A stretch of DNA of 64,000 nucleotides from Gammaproteobacteria bacterium (lineage in GTDB: Bacteria > Pseudomonadota > Gammaproteobacteria > JABHGC01). Location: assembly GCA_027077805.1 (NCBI GenBank), contig JALWTS010000020.1, positions 97,814 through 161,813 of the forward strand. The letters run 5' to 3'. The notes under the pieces are model-generated. The model was not told the origin of the DNA, made no database searches, and saw nothing but the letters and a program-made list of their open reading frames with translations. The number at the start of each line of letters is the position of its first letter. The stretch's first letter is position 1. This document shows positions 1 through 7,771 of the stretch, piece by piece. Position numbers and translations under genes: made by a program.

Positions 1-55
1 AGGTTTTAGGTGCTATTTAACCCTTTTTAATATTGGATTAGTGGCACCGCTATTC

Positions 56-84
56 TATACAAATACCTGATTAATCCTTATAAT
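56..84 (+). promoter_or_regulatory. Candidate sigma-70 promoter of dusB-purH-purD
   Basis: A consensus -10 box TATAAT lies at 79-84, and TATACA at 56-61 is a weaker -35 box with 17 bases between them. Transcription would begin near 91, giving a very short leader before dusB. This short leader favours the dusB start at 110 over the ATG at 98. Sequence-only prediction. Confidence 0.5.
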
Positions 85-109
85 CTGCGTTTTTGTAATG
101 GCAATAACT

Positions 110-1075
110 ATGCAGATTGGTCAGTATCAATTTCATCAACCCGTAATTTTAGCCCCAATGGCGGGTGTTACTGATCGTCCGTTTCGTCAGCTTTGTAAAA
201 ATTTAGGCGCGACCTTAGCTATTTCAGAAATGGTATCATCCAATTCACTGCTATGGGGCAGTGAAAAAACCCAAAAACGCAGTAATCATGAGGGGGAAAC
301 TCGCCCTTGTTCGGTGCAGATTATGGGCGCAGATCCAGACATGATGGCACAAGCTGCCAAATGGAATGTTGAACGTGGGGCGGAGATTATTGATATCAAT
401 ATGGGTTGCCCTGCCAAAAAAGTTTGTAATGTTGCCGCGGGTTCTGCCTTGTTAAAAGATGAAACCTTAGTCAATCAAATTTTAGAAGCCATTGTTAGTG
501 CAGTTGATGTGCCTGTTACCTTAAAAATTCGTACGGGTTGGGACAAACAACATAAAAATGCGGTTAAAATTGCCCAAATTGCGGAACAACAAGGCATTCA
601 AGCACTGGCGATTCATGGTCGCACTCGTGCCTGTGCTTATTCAGGTGGTGCCGAATATGATACTATTCGGGCAGTGAAACAAAAGGTTAACATTCCTGTC
701 ATTGCCAATGGTGATATTACCACCCCTGAAAAAGCCAAACAGGTGTTGGAGCAAACAGGTGCTGACGCCATCATGATTGGACGTGCTGCCCAAGGCAAAC
801 CTTGGATATTTCGAGAAATCCAGCATTATTTAAATACAGGTCAACATCTTACCCCTCCGACGGTTACGGAAATTTGTGAGATTATGTTAAATCATTTAGA
901 AAATCTATATCAATTTCATGGTGAAGCGGTCGGCACCAAAATTGCGAGAAAACATTTGGCTTGGTATAGCAAAGGTCAAGCGCAAGGGGCAAAATTCCGA
1001 CAACAAATTAACAAAGTGAATAATAGTCAACAACAAATACAAATGACCTTAAACTATTTTCAAACCTTATCATAA
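110..1075 (+). CDS. dusB: tRNA-dihydrouridine synthase B
   Basis: FMN-dependent enzyme that reduces uridine to dihydrouridine in the D-loop of tRNAs. The N-terminal APMAGVTDRPFR motif, the catalytic-cysteine region MGCPAKKVCN, the HGRTR motif and the GRAAQGKPW phosphate-binding loop are all visible. The protein is about 321 residues, normal for DusB. An in-frame ATG exists at 98, but the known DusB N-terminus (MxIGQYQ) aligns with the ATG at 110, so that start is preferred; neither has a clear ribosome binding site. purH follows after only 37 bases. In many gammaproteobacteria fis sits directly after dusB; here it is absent. Confidence 0.95.
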   Translation: MQIGQYQFHQPVILAPMAGVTDRPFRQLCKNLGATLAISEMVSSNSLLWGSEKTQKRSNHEGETRPCSVQIMGADPDMMAQAAKWNVERGAEIIDINMGCPAKKVCNVAAGSALLKDETLVNQILEAIVSAVDVPVTLKIRTGWDKQHKNAVKIAQIAEQQGIQALAIHGRTRACAYSGGAEYDTIRAVKQKVNIPVIANGDITTPEKAKQVLEQTGADAIMIGRAAQGKPWIFREIQHYLNTGQHLTPPTVTEICEIMLNHLENLYQFHGEAVGTKIARKHLAWYSKGQAQGAKFRQQINKVNNSQQQIQMTLNYFQTLS

Positions 1076-1112
1076 TTAAACCATAAACCATAAACTAGAT
1101 TAGGATTATTTC

Positions 1113-2678
1113 ATGTCAAATCTTAGCCATGCTTTAATTAGCGTCTCAGATAAAACGGGTATTGTCGAACTTGCTCAAGCACTCGTACAACAAAATATCA
1201 CCATTTTATCCACAGGTGGTACGGCCAAACTATTACAACAACATCAAATTCCAGTCATGGAAGTCTCTGATTATACGGGCTTTCCAGAAATTATGGGCGG
1301 ACGGGTTAAAACCTTGCATCCTAAAATTCACGGGGGTATTTTAGGTCGTCGTAATCAAGACCAAGCGGTCATGCAACAGCATGATATTCCAGCCATTGAT
1401 TTAGTGATAGTAAATTTGTATCCGTTTGAAGCCACCGTGCAAAATCCAGATTGCGATTTGGCTACTGCCATTGAAAATATTGATATTGGTGGCCCTACGT
1501 TATTACGAGCAGCGGCTAAAAATCATGCCGATGTTACCGTAGTCGTCAATCCCAATGATTATGATGAATTAGTACAAGCGATTAAAAATAACAGCCTAGA
1601 CCAAGATAAACGCTTTGAATTGGCACGTAAAGCCTTTGCCCATACGGCTTATTATGATGGCGTGATTTGTAATTATTTATATCGCTTAAATCCCAAGGAA
1701 AATTTCGAGAAGCAAGCCTTTGCGGATGTTTATTGCCAACAATTTCAAAAAATCCAAGATTTACGTTATGGTGAAAATCCCCATCAACAAGCCGTGTTTT
1801 ATAAAGATAGCCAGCCAACCTTGAATATTGGCGTTGCGGCGGCCAAGCAACATCAAGGGAAAGCCTTATCTTATAACAATATTGCGGATACCGATGCTGC
1901 TTTAGAATGTGTTAAAAGTTTTGAACAACCAACTTGTGTGATTGTAAAACATGCCAATCCCTGTGGGGTAGCAGTGGCGGATGATTTATTAACCGCCTAT
2001 CAAAAAGCCTTTCAAACGGATCCAACTTCCGCGTTTGGTGGTATTATTGCCTTTAACCGTAGTTTAGATGCAAGCACAGCGGAAGCGATTATTAGCCAAC
2101 AATTTGTCGAAGTGATTATTGCTCCTGAAATTAATGCCGATGCTGAAACGGTATTAGCCACTAAAGCAAATGTGCGAGTATTAAGCACAGGACAATGGCA
2201 AAAGCCACAAGCTGAATTTGATTTTAAAAGGATTACAGGTGGCTTATTAGTGCAAGATAAAGATATTAAAACCTTAACCCAAACAGAACTAGAAGTCGTT
2301 ACCACTAAGCAACCCACAGAGCAAGAATGGCAAGATTTGTTATTTGCATGGAAAGTCGCAAAATTTGTTAAATCCAATGCCATTGTTTATTGTCGTGAGT
2401 TACAAACTATCGGCGTTGGTGCGGGTCAAATGAGTCGGGTTTATTCGGCCAAAATTGCAGGCATTAAAGCGCAAGATGAAAATTTCACCGTCGCAGGTTC
2501 AGTCATGGCATCAGATGCCTTTTTTCCATTTCGTGATGGTATTGATTCGGCAGCTAATGTGGGTATTACGGCAGTCATTCAACCGGGGGGTTCTATGCGA
2601 GATCAAGAAGTGATTGACGCCGCCAATGAACATGGTATGAGTATGGTATTTACCAAAGTACGGCATTTTAGACATTAA
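1113..2678 (+). CDS. purH: Bifunctional AICAR formyltransferase/IMP cyclohydrolase
   Basis: Catalyses the last two steps of de novo IMP synthesis: formylation of AICAR, then ring closure. The N-terminal MGS-like domain shows [10 protein letters not shown] and STGGTAK; the C-terminal transformylase domain shows KHANPCG and the [10 protein letters not shown] segment. The length of 521 residues is close to the family's usual size. An AGGA element lies upstream of the ATG. It is cotranscribed in appearance with purD, which starts 17 bases after the stop, so both act in the cytoplasmic purine pathway. Confidence 0.97.
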   Translation: MSNLSHALISVSDKTGIVELAQALVQQNITILSTGGTAKLLQQHQIPVMEVSDYTGFPEIMGGRVKTLHPKIHGGILGRRNQDQAVMQQHDIPAIDLVIVNLYPFEATVQNPDCDLATAIENIDIGGPTLLRAAAKNHADVTVVVNPNDYDELVQAIKNNSLDQDKRFELARKAFAHTAYYDGVICNYLYRLNPKENFEKQAFADVYCQQFQKIQDLRYGENPHQQAVFYKDSQPTLNIGVAAAKQHQGKALSYNNIADTDAALECVKSFEQPTCVIVKHANPCGVAVADDLLTAYQKAFQTDPTSAFGGIIAFNRSLDASTAEAIISQQFVEVIIAPEINADAETVLATKANVRVLSTGQWQKPQAEFDFKRITGGLLVQDKDIKTLTQTELEVVTTKQPTEQEWQDLLFAWKVAKFVKSNAIVYCRELQTIGVGAGQMSRVYSAKIAGIKAQDENFTVAGSVMASDAFFPFRDGIDSAANVGITAVIQPGGSMRDQEVIDAANEHGMSMVFTKVRHFRH

Positions 2679-2695
2679 TCAACAGCGAGTTATCG

Positions 2696-3970
2696 ATGAA
2701 AGTATTAATTATTGGTCAAGGCGGACGTGAACATGCCCTCGCTTGGAAAATCGCCCAATCCTCACAAGTGAGCCAAGTATTTGTTGCCCCAGGTAATGCG
2801 GGTACAGCACAAGAACGCAAAGTTAGCAATCAAGCCATTGAAGTTACAGATATTGACAATTTAATCAAATTTGCCCAAGCTCAAGCCATTGATTTAACCA
2901 TTGTTGGTCCAGAAGCACCATTAGTTTTAGGCATTGTCGATAAATTTCAACAAGCAGGTTTAAGCATATTTGGCCCTAGTCAAACTGCTTCGCAACTAGA
3001 AGGCTCGAAAAGCTTTGCTAAAGCCTTTTTACAACGTCATCGTATTCCAACCGCTAACTATCAACATTTTACTGAATTAGACTCAGCAATTCACTCTATT
3101 CAACAACAAAATCAATTCCCTATTGTAATTAAAGCGGATGGTTTAGCCGCAGGTAAAGGAGTCATTATTGCGGAGAATAAACCACAGGCAATTGATACGG
3201 TTACAGCGATGTTGTCAAAACAACAATTTGGCAAAGCAGGTCAACAAATTATTATTGAAGACTATTTAGTCGGTGAAGAAGCTAGTTTTATTGTCATGGT
3301 CGATGGTCAAAATATTTTACCTATGGCAACTTCTCAAGACCATAAAGCCCGAGATAATGGTGATAAAGGCCCAAATACAGGTGGTATGGGTGCTTATTCC
3401 CCTGCACCTGTGATCACGACAAGCCATTATCAAACGATTATGGAAACGATTATTCAACCAACGGTAACTGCTATGGCACAAGAAGGGATGCCATATACAG
3501 GCTTTCTTTATGCAGGCTTAATGTTGACCGCCGATGGCTCTATTAAAGTATTGGAATATAATTGCCGTTTGGGTGATCCTGAAACTCAGCCGATTTTAAT
3601 GCGCTTACAAAGTGATTTGGCTCAACTATGTTTACTCGCTTGTCAAGGTAAACTGGATCAAGCGAGTATTGACTGGAATCCACAAACCGCATTAGGCGTG
3701 GTAATGGCAGCAGGTGGTTATCCCAATCAATATGCCAAAGGCGATGTCATTGCAGGTTTAGATACCATTAACACTGATACCACTAAGGTCTTTCACGCAG
3801 GCACTCGCTTAAAAAATCAAACCATTGTTACCAATGGTGGCCGAGTTCTATGTGTTTGTGCCTTAGGTGATACCGTTAAACAAGCCCAACAACGTTGTTA
3901 CCAGCAAGTTGAGAAAATTAGCTGGCAAAATGTTTACTACCGCACCGATATTGCTTATCGAGCAATTTAG
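2696..3970 (+). CDS. purD: Phosphoribosylamine-glycine ligase (GAR synthetase)
   Basis: ATP-grasp enzyme joining phosphoribosylamine and glycine in purine synthesis. Visible landmarks are the N-terminal IIGQGGREHALAWK, the ATP-grasp segment KADGLAAGKGV, the GPNTGGMGAYSP loop and EYNCRLGDPETQ, which holds metal and ATP ligands. The 424 residues match the usual length. It is the last gene of the dusB-purH-purD run and converges on the minus-strand DUF302 gene, with only six bases between their stops. Confidence 0.97.
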   Translation: MKVLIIGQGGREHALAWKIAQSSQVSQVFVAPGNAGTAQERKVSNQAIEVTDIDNLIKFAQAQAIDLTIVGPEAPLVLGIVDKFQQAGLSIFGPSQTASQLEGSKSFAKAFLQRHRIPTANYQHFTELDSAIHSIQQQNQFPIVIKADGLAAGKGVIIAENKPQAIDTVTAMLSKQQFGKAGQQIIIEDYLVGEEASFIVMVDGQNILPMATSQDHKARDNGDKGPNTGGMGAYSPAPVITTSHYQTIMETIIQPTVTAMAQEGMPYTGFLYAGLMLTADGSIKVLEYNCRLGDPETQPILMRLQSDLAQLCLLACQGKLDQASIDWNPQTALGVVMAAGGYPNQYAKGDVIAGLDTINTDTTKVFHAGTRLKNQTIVTNGGRVLCVCALGDTVKQAQQRCYQQVEKISWQNVYYRTDIAYRAI

Positions 3971-3976
3971 TTAAAA

Positions 3977-4444
3977 TCACTCTACAGTTTGTGCAACAAT
4001 ATCTGCGAGTAATTGTTTGACTTTTTGTAATATAGCAAATGAGGAATCATCTGCACTGACTGGCGAAAAGTGATACCCTAAGTAAATCACACCTGGCTGT
4101 TGCGATAACTCGTAAATGGCAATACGATACGGGCAGATAACAATATTATGTGGATTGATACTCATCATGTCTCTGGACAGACTCGCACTGCAAAACTCCA
4201 CAATTTCCGCATGAGTATAAATTTTTTCAGTCGCCCCAAGTGCTTGTTGCGTATGATCTAGCATTGCTCTAATATTAGCGATGGCATTCACTTTTAAGCC
4301 CTTATCACTAATGGCTTCCACCAAAAAGTCTTTGACGACTTGAAACTCGCCAGAAACTTGGACAATATTTCTAAAATCATTGGCATAAACATGAGTATTA
4401 CTTAGCAAAAATAATAATATCAAGCATTGCACTCTTAAAACCAT
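3977..4444 (-). CDS. DUF302-family exported protein
   Basis: About 155 residues with an N-terminal signal-like segment (MVLRVQCLILLFLLSNTHVYA) followed by a DUF302-like domain: the central NIVICPYRIAIYE strand and GVIYLGYHF are typical. Function of the family is unsettled; members are often periplasmic. The start is set at 4444 because GGAGGGG lies seven bases upstream of that ATG. A longer reading from 4516 would run deep into the preceding FHA gene. With this start it overlaps the FHA gene by ten bases, indicating translational coupling. Confidence 0.75.
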   Translation of the reverse strand: MVLRVQCLILLFLLSNTHVYANDFRNIVQVSGEFQVVKDFLVEAISDKGLKVNAIANIRAMLDHTQQALGATEKIYTHAEIVEFCSASLSRDMMSINPHNIVICPYRIAIYELSQQPGVIYLGYHFSPVSADDSSFAILQKVKQLLADIVAQTVE

Positions 4445-5028
4445 GTTTTTTCCCCTCCAATAAAATAATAAATAATACCTGCCAACACAAGCATTTCCAA
4501 AAAAACTAAACTCCATAACAATAAAGCGTTTTTTTTGGTCTTTTTGGCTTGCAAAGTTTTTTCATCCTGCACAACGGATTCCGCTGATTGATCCACTTTA
4601 AATAAAAATGGAATCACACTAAAACGAATCACATCACCACCTCTAAGCATATGCTTATGTACCCGTTGATCATTCACCCAAACACCATTAACACTGCCTA
4701 AATCCTCAACCCACCAATGACCACCTGCGGAATAGATTCTGGCATGTTGTCGTGATACCCGCCGACTGTCAATATAAAATTGGACTGTTTTATCACGTCC
4801 AACAATATTTTCACTTGAAGTTAAATGATAAGTTAAACCTTGTTGCCCCTCAGTCAAGCTATCATTGTCAAGACACACTAATTCTGCCACTGGTGCATTA
4901 GCACTATCAACCGTTTGAGTATTAGAAAAATCAAGCTCTTCAGAGGAAGATGGCATACTATTAGCTGCCATGTCCATCGCAAGACTAGAAACCATTATTG
5001 TATTTTCATTATCTTGAGTTCCAATCAT
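4435..5028 (-). CDS. FHA-domain protein with C-terminal membrane anchor
   Basis: A 197-residue protein with a Ser/Thr/Asp-rich N-terminal tail (1-55), an FHA domain at about 60-150 (IVGRD, SRQHARI and VEDLGSVNGVWV are the phosphothreonine-binding loops) and one hydrophobic helix at about 167-190 (LLLWSLVFLEMLVLAGIIYY). FHA domains bind phosphothreonine peptides, so this is probably a membrane-tethered reader for the kinase encoded at 9807-11213. AAAGGA precedes the ATG. It is divergent from the PP2C phosphatase gene, with 167 bases of shared upstream region. Confidence 0.85.
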   Translation of the reverse strand: MIGTQDNENTIMVSSLAMDMAANSMPSSSEELDFSNTQTVDSANAPVAELVCLDNDSLTEGQQGLTYHLTSSENIVGRDKTVQFYIDSRRVSRQHARIYSAGGHWWVEDLGSVNGVWVNDQRVHKHMLRGGDVIRFSVIPFLFKVDQSAESVVQDEKTLQAKKTKKNALLLWSLVFLEMLVLAGIIYYFIGGEKTWF

Positions 5029-5195
5029 TTTATATCCTTTGTTATTATTATTATCAGTATTCGTTATTAATTTTAGAGCAAATTTTGGTTTTTGACTATA
5101 TTCTATAAATCAATCCTTGTTTTTGATGATTAAAGAATCTATTATTTTCATCTAAACTATTAAATATACACACAACAAAATCAACGAGAAGACAG

Positions 5196-6089
5196 ATGCA
5201 CGAAAAAATTAGGGCAGTAGGTCGAACTGATGTAGGTAAAGTACGCACACTAAACGAAGACTTTTGTCTGGTAGATGATCAGCAAAATTTATTTATTGTC
5301 GCTGATGGTATGGGTGGTCATGATGCAGGTGAAATTGCCAGCAAAGAAGCAACGCATGTTATCCAAAAACATCTAAAAGAGTTTTTACAGATGGATGAAG
5401 ATGATGTTACCATACAGGAAGCCTATATTGACGATGATGATGTTACACTCGTTGACATTGATAATACCATCCCATTTGCAGAAATGGAACAAGCCTTGCG
5501 AAATTCCAAACCTAAAAGCAGTGATGATGAAGATGCGACTATTGTTGATGAACCGAATCCTGCCATTAATACCATTGCAACTGCAATTCACAAAGCCAAT
5601 GAGCATATTCATAATATCAACCTACAAAAAGGCTACAATGATGGTGCAGGCATGGGTACTACGATTGCGGGTTTATGGATTCAACAGCATTGTGGTTTTG
5701 CCATTACCTTTAGTGTGGGTGATAGTCGAATCTACCGTTACCGTCATGAACATCTTTCACAATTATCAAGAGATCATACCCTTTACCAATTTTGGGAAGA
5801 CAATGGCAAAAATGGCCCACCACCCGCTAAAAATATCATCCTAAGGGCAGTTGGCCCTTGGAAAGAAACCCATCCTGAAGTTCATATTCATCGTTTGTTA
5901 CCAGGTGATGTCTTTCTCATTTGTTCAGACGGGCTGACAGGTCCCGTGGATGATAATAAAATCAAGCGAATTCTAAGCCAAACCAATAGTGAAAAATTGG
6001 AACAAGATTGCCAAGCACTGATTGATCAAGCAAATATGGGCGGTGGGCCTGACAATATTACTGTGGTGTTAGTATCCGCCGAGCATTAA
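5196..6089 (+). CDS. PP2C-family Ser/Thr protein phosphatase with acidic insertion
   Basis: Metal-dependent phosphatase expected to remove phosphate from Ser/Thr. All PP2C motifs are present: TLNEDF near 18-23, VADGMGGHDAGE at 35-46, GMGTTIA, VGDSRIYR, CSDGLTG and GGGPDNITVV. Between the first and middle motifs there is an unusual acidic insertion (about 66-125) containing three similar threonine sites: DDVTIQE, DDVTLVD and DATIVDE. GAGAAG lies before the ATG. It is convergent with the cyclase-FHA gene and is the obvious partner of the kinase at 9807-11213. Confidence 0.93.
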   Translation: MHEKIRAVGRTDVGKVRTLNEDFCLVDDQQNLFIVADGMGGHDAGEIASKEATHVIQKHLKEFLQMDEDDVTIQEAYIDDDDVTLVDIDNTIPFAEMEQALRNSKPKSSDDEDATIVDEPNPAINTIATAIHKANEHIHNINLQKGYNDGAGMGTTIAGLWIQQHCGFAITFSVGDSRIYRYRHEHLSQLSRDHTLYQFWEDNGKNGPPPAKNIILRAVGPWKETHPEVHIHRLLPGDVFLICSDGLTGPVDDNKIKRILSQTNSEKLEQDCQALIDQANMGGGPDNITVVLVSAEH

Positions 6090-6107
6090 TAATCGCTGTT
6101 AAAAACA

Positions 6108-7016
6108 CTAAGACTCACAAACATAGTGAATTAAACCAATATCTTCACCTAAGCCAATCGTACCTGATTTCGTTAAGATGATTTCTTCATGTTGAATAAA
6201 GATTTTTTTTTCACCATCGGGTATGACATAAGTTCCGTTAGTGCTTTGATCAACTAGAATAAATTTACTATGACGATATTCAATTTTAGCATGTAAACGT
6301 GATGCTTTTTGACTATCAACAATAATATTATTATTACGTCCACGACCTATCGTAATATTAGGAAAATCTTTAGACAAAATGATTTCAGGATTACCTTGAC
6401 AATTTAGTCTCAGTTTCCCCCCCAAAGTAACAGGTTGGGATGGACCCGAAGCGGTTTGGGTAAGATCATCATCGCTTTCACCCCATAATACATCAAATAC
6501 TTCTAATTCCTCAACCCGACCTTTTACCCCTACTTTGCCTAAAAAACGAGTGCTAGAGGCTAATAATGGATTTAAAGACTCACAGGTTTGCCTTGTCGTA
6601 ATAATCTGTTCAGGTTTTGCCAAAGCAACTAATCTTGCCGCAACATTAACCGCATCGCCAAATACATCTTTATCTTCCAAAATTGCAGAACCATAATGAA
6701 ACCCCACCCGAATAGCAATAGGCATATGAGTCTGAGAATCCGCATTAATTAGCTGGGTTTTCGCGGCTTCTACCATTTGATCCTGCATATAACAAGCTGC
6801 CTGAAAAGCTGAATCAGCCGTTTCAAACGTACACATAGCCTCATCACCAATGGTTTTAATTAATTTCCCATTGTATTGATTCACAATTGCCACAATAGAA
6901 TTAATACAACCAGACACTTTCTGCCGTGCCACAGTATCACCTAACACCTCGTATAAACGGGTACTCCCCGCAATATCTGCAAATAAAATGGCAATATCTA
7001 CAATTTGTTGAGTCAT
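6108..7016 (-). CDS. Class III adenylate/guanylate cyclase with C-terminal FHA domain
   Basis: A 302-residue cytoplasmic protein. Residues 1-185 form a class III cyclase domain with metal-binding aspartates D14 (FADIAGST) and D58 (KTIGDEAM), and transition-state residues N124 and R128 (DAVNVAARL). K54 and D121 fit adenine recognition, so cAMP is the likely product. Residues about 218-300 are an FHA domain (TIGRGRNNNI, SRLHAKI, VDQSTNGTYV). The fusion suggests that phosphothreonine binding localises or controls cyclic nucleotide synthesis. It starts two bases after the CsgG-like gene ends, so the two are one operon. Confidence 0.9.
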   Translation of the reverse strand: MTQQIVDIAILFADIAGSTRLYEVLGDTVARQKVSGCINSIVAIVNQYNGKLIKTIGDEAMCTFETADSAFQAACYMQDQMVEAAKTQLINADSQTHMPIAIRVGFHYGSAILEDKDVFGDAVNVAARLVALAKPEQIITTRQTCESLNPLLASSTRFLGKVGVKGRVEELEVFDVLWGESDDDLTQTASGPSQPVTLGGKLRLNCQGNPEIILSKDFPNITIGRGRNNNIIVDSQKASRLHAKIEYRHSKFILVDQSTNGTYVIPDGEKKIFIQHEEIILTKSGTIGLGEDIGLIHYVCES

Positions 7017-7018
7017 AT

Positions 7019-7708
7019 TTATTCAGCCGCTAATCGCTCTAATGATTGTTGAATTTTCTTCTCTGCTAATGCAAAACTAGCATCGATGCTTAACACTTGC
7101 GTAAAAACTTCAATGGCTTGTTCATATTTACGCTGATCCATTAATCGAATCCCTTTATCATACAACTTCCAAGTTTTTGATGCTACTTTTTTTCCAAAGG
7201 TCTTATCATTGTTTAATGTTAAACCCAAACGTTGTTGAATTTTTCGAGCCGCTTTCGTAACTGTTGGCATTAAATCATCAAGTTTAAACTGAAAGGCTTC
7301 CGATACTAACACTTCAGTTGTTTCAACCTTAACGACTCGCACATCCAAACGAACGTGATCTTGCAAACCGATAAAACTACCAAAAATCATATTTTTTGCT
7401 TGCACTAATTTACCTAAACGTAATCGAGTATCCTGATCAACGAGATCATTTGATCCCAATTTTAGTTCTTCTAATGCGTCCTGCATATGTATTCTTTCAA
7501 CGGCTTTAACATTGGGGACTTTCGCAAATTCTGCAATAAATACCTCCGAAATCACTCGACTTAAATAGTCATAGTTTGCAGGACTCATAAAACTATTATT
7601 ATCAAAATCAAAAATCGCAAAAGTCATTGCTTTAGTCATTGCTTTTGCTTGAACAAATGGTACGGATAATATCACCAGTAATAGCACCATTTTCACCGAC
7701 TTCTTCAT
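7019..7708 (-). CDS. CsgG-like exported protein with TPR
   Basis: About 229 residues: signal peptide (MKKSVKMVLLLVILSVPFVQAKA), a CsgG/curli-assembly-like domain (FAIFDFDNN, then VISEVFIAEF and LKLGSNDLVD), and one TPR near the C-terminus (YEQAIEVFTQVLSIDASFALA). The start at 7708 is chosen because GGAGAGG lies upstream and gives a proper signal peptide; an in-frame start at 7732 has neither. The segment around LKLGS...LGKL is shared with the C-terminal half of the next upstream gene, so the two are related. The exact role is unknown; CsgG relatives are outer-membrane or periplasmic. Confidence 0.8.
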   Translation of the reverse strand: MKKSVKMVLLLVILSVPFVQAKAMTKAMTFAIFDFDNNSFMSPANYDYLSRVISEVFIAEFAKVPNVKAVERIHMQDALEELKLGSNDLVDQDTRLRLGKLVQAKNMIFGSFIGLQDHVRLDVRVVKVETTEVLVSEAFQFKLDDLMPTVTKAARKIQQRLGLTLNNDKTFGKKVASKTWKLYDKGIRLMDQRKYEQAIEVFTQVLSIDASFALAEKKIQQSLERLAAE

Positions 7709-7771
7709 AAACCTCTCCAAAAACAAAACCAATGCTTTATCGACTAAACGAGTAAAGCATTGGCTTAAATT

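Noticed and set aside
5395..5844. Plus-strand Met/Leu-rich frame of 149 residues within the PP2C gene
   Set aside because: It overlaps the PP2C catalytic frame, which has all family motifs; the second frame has no recognisable domain.
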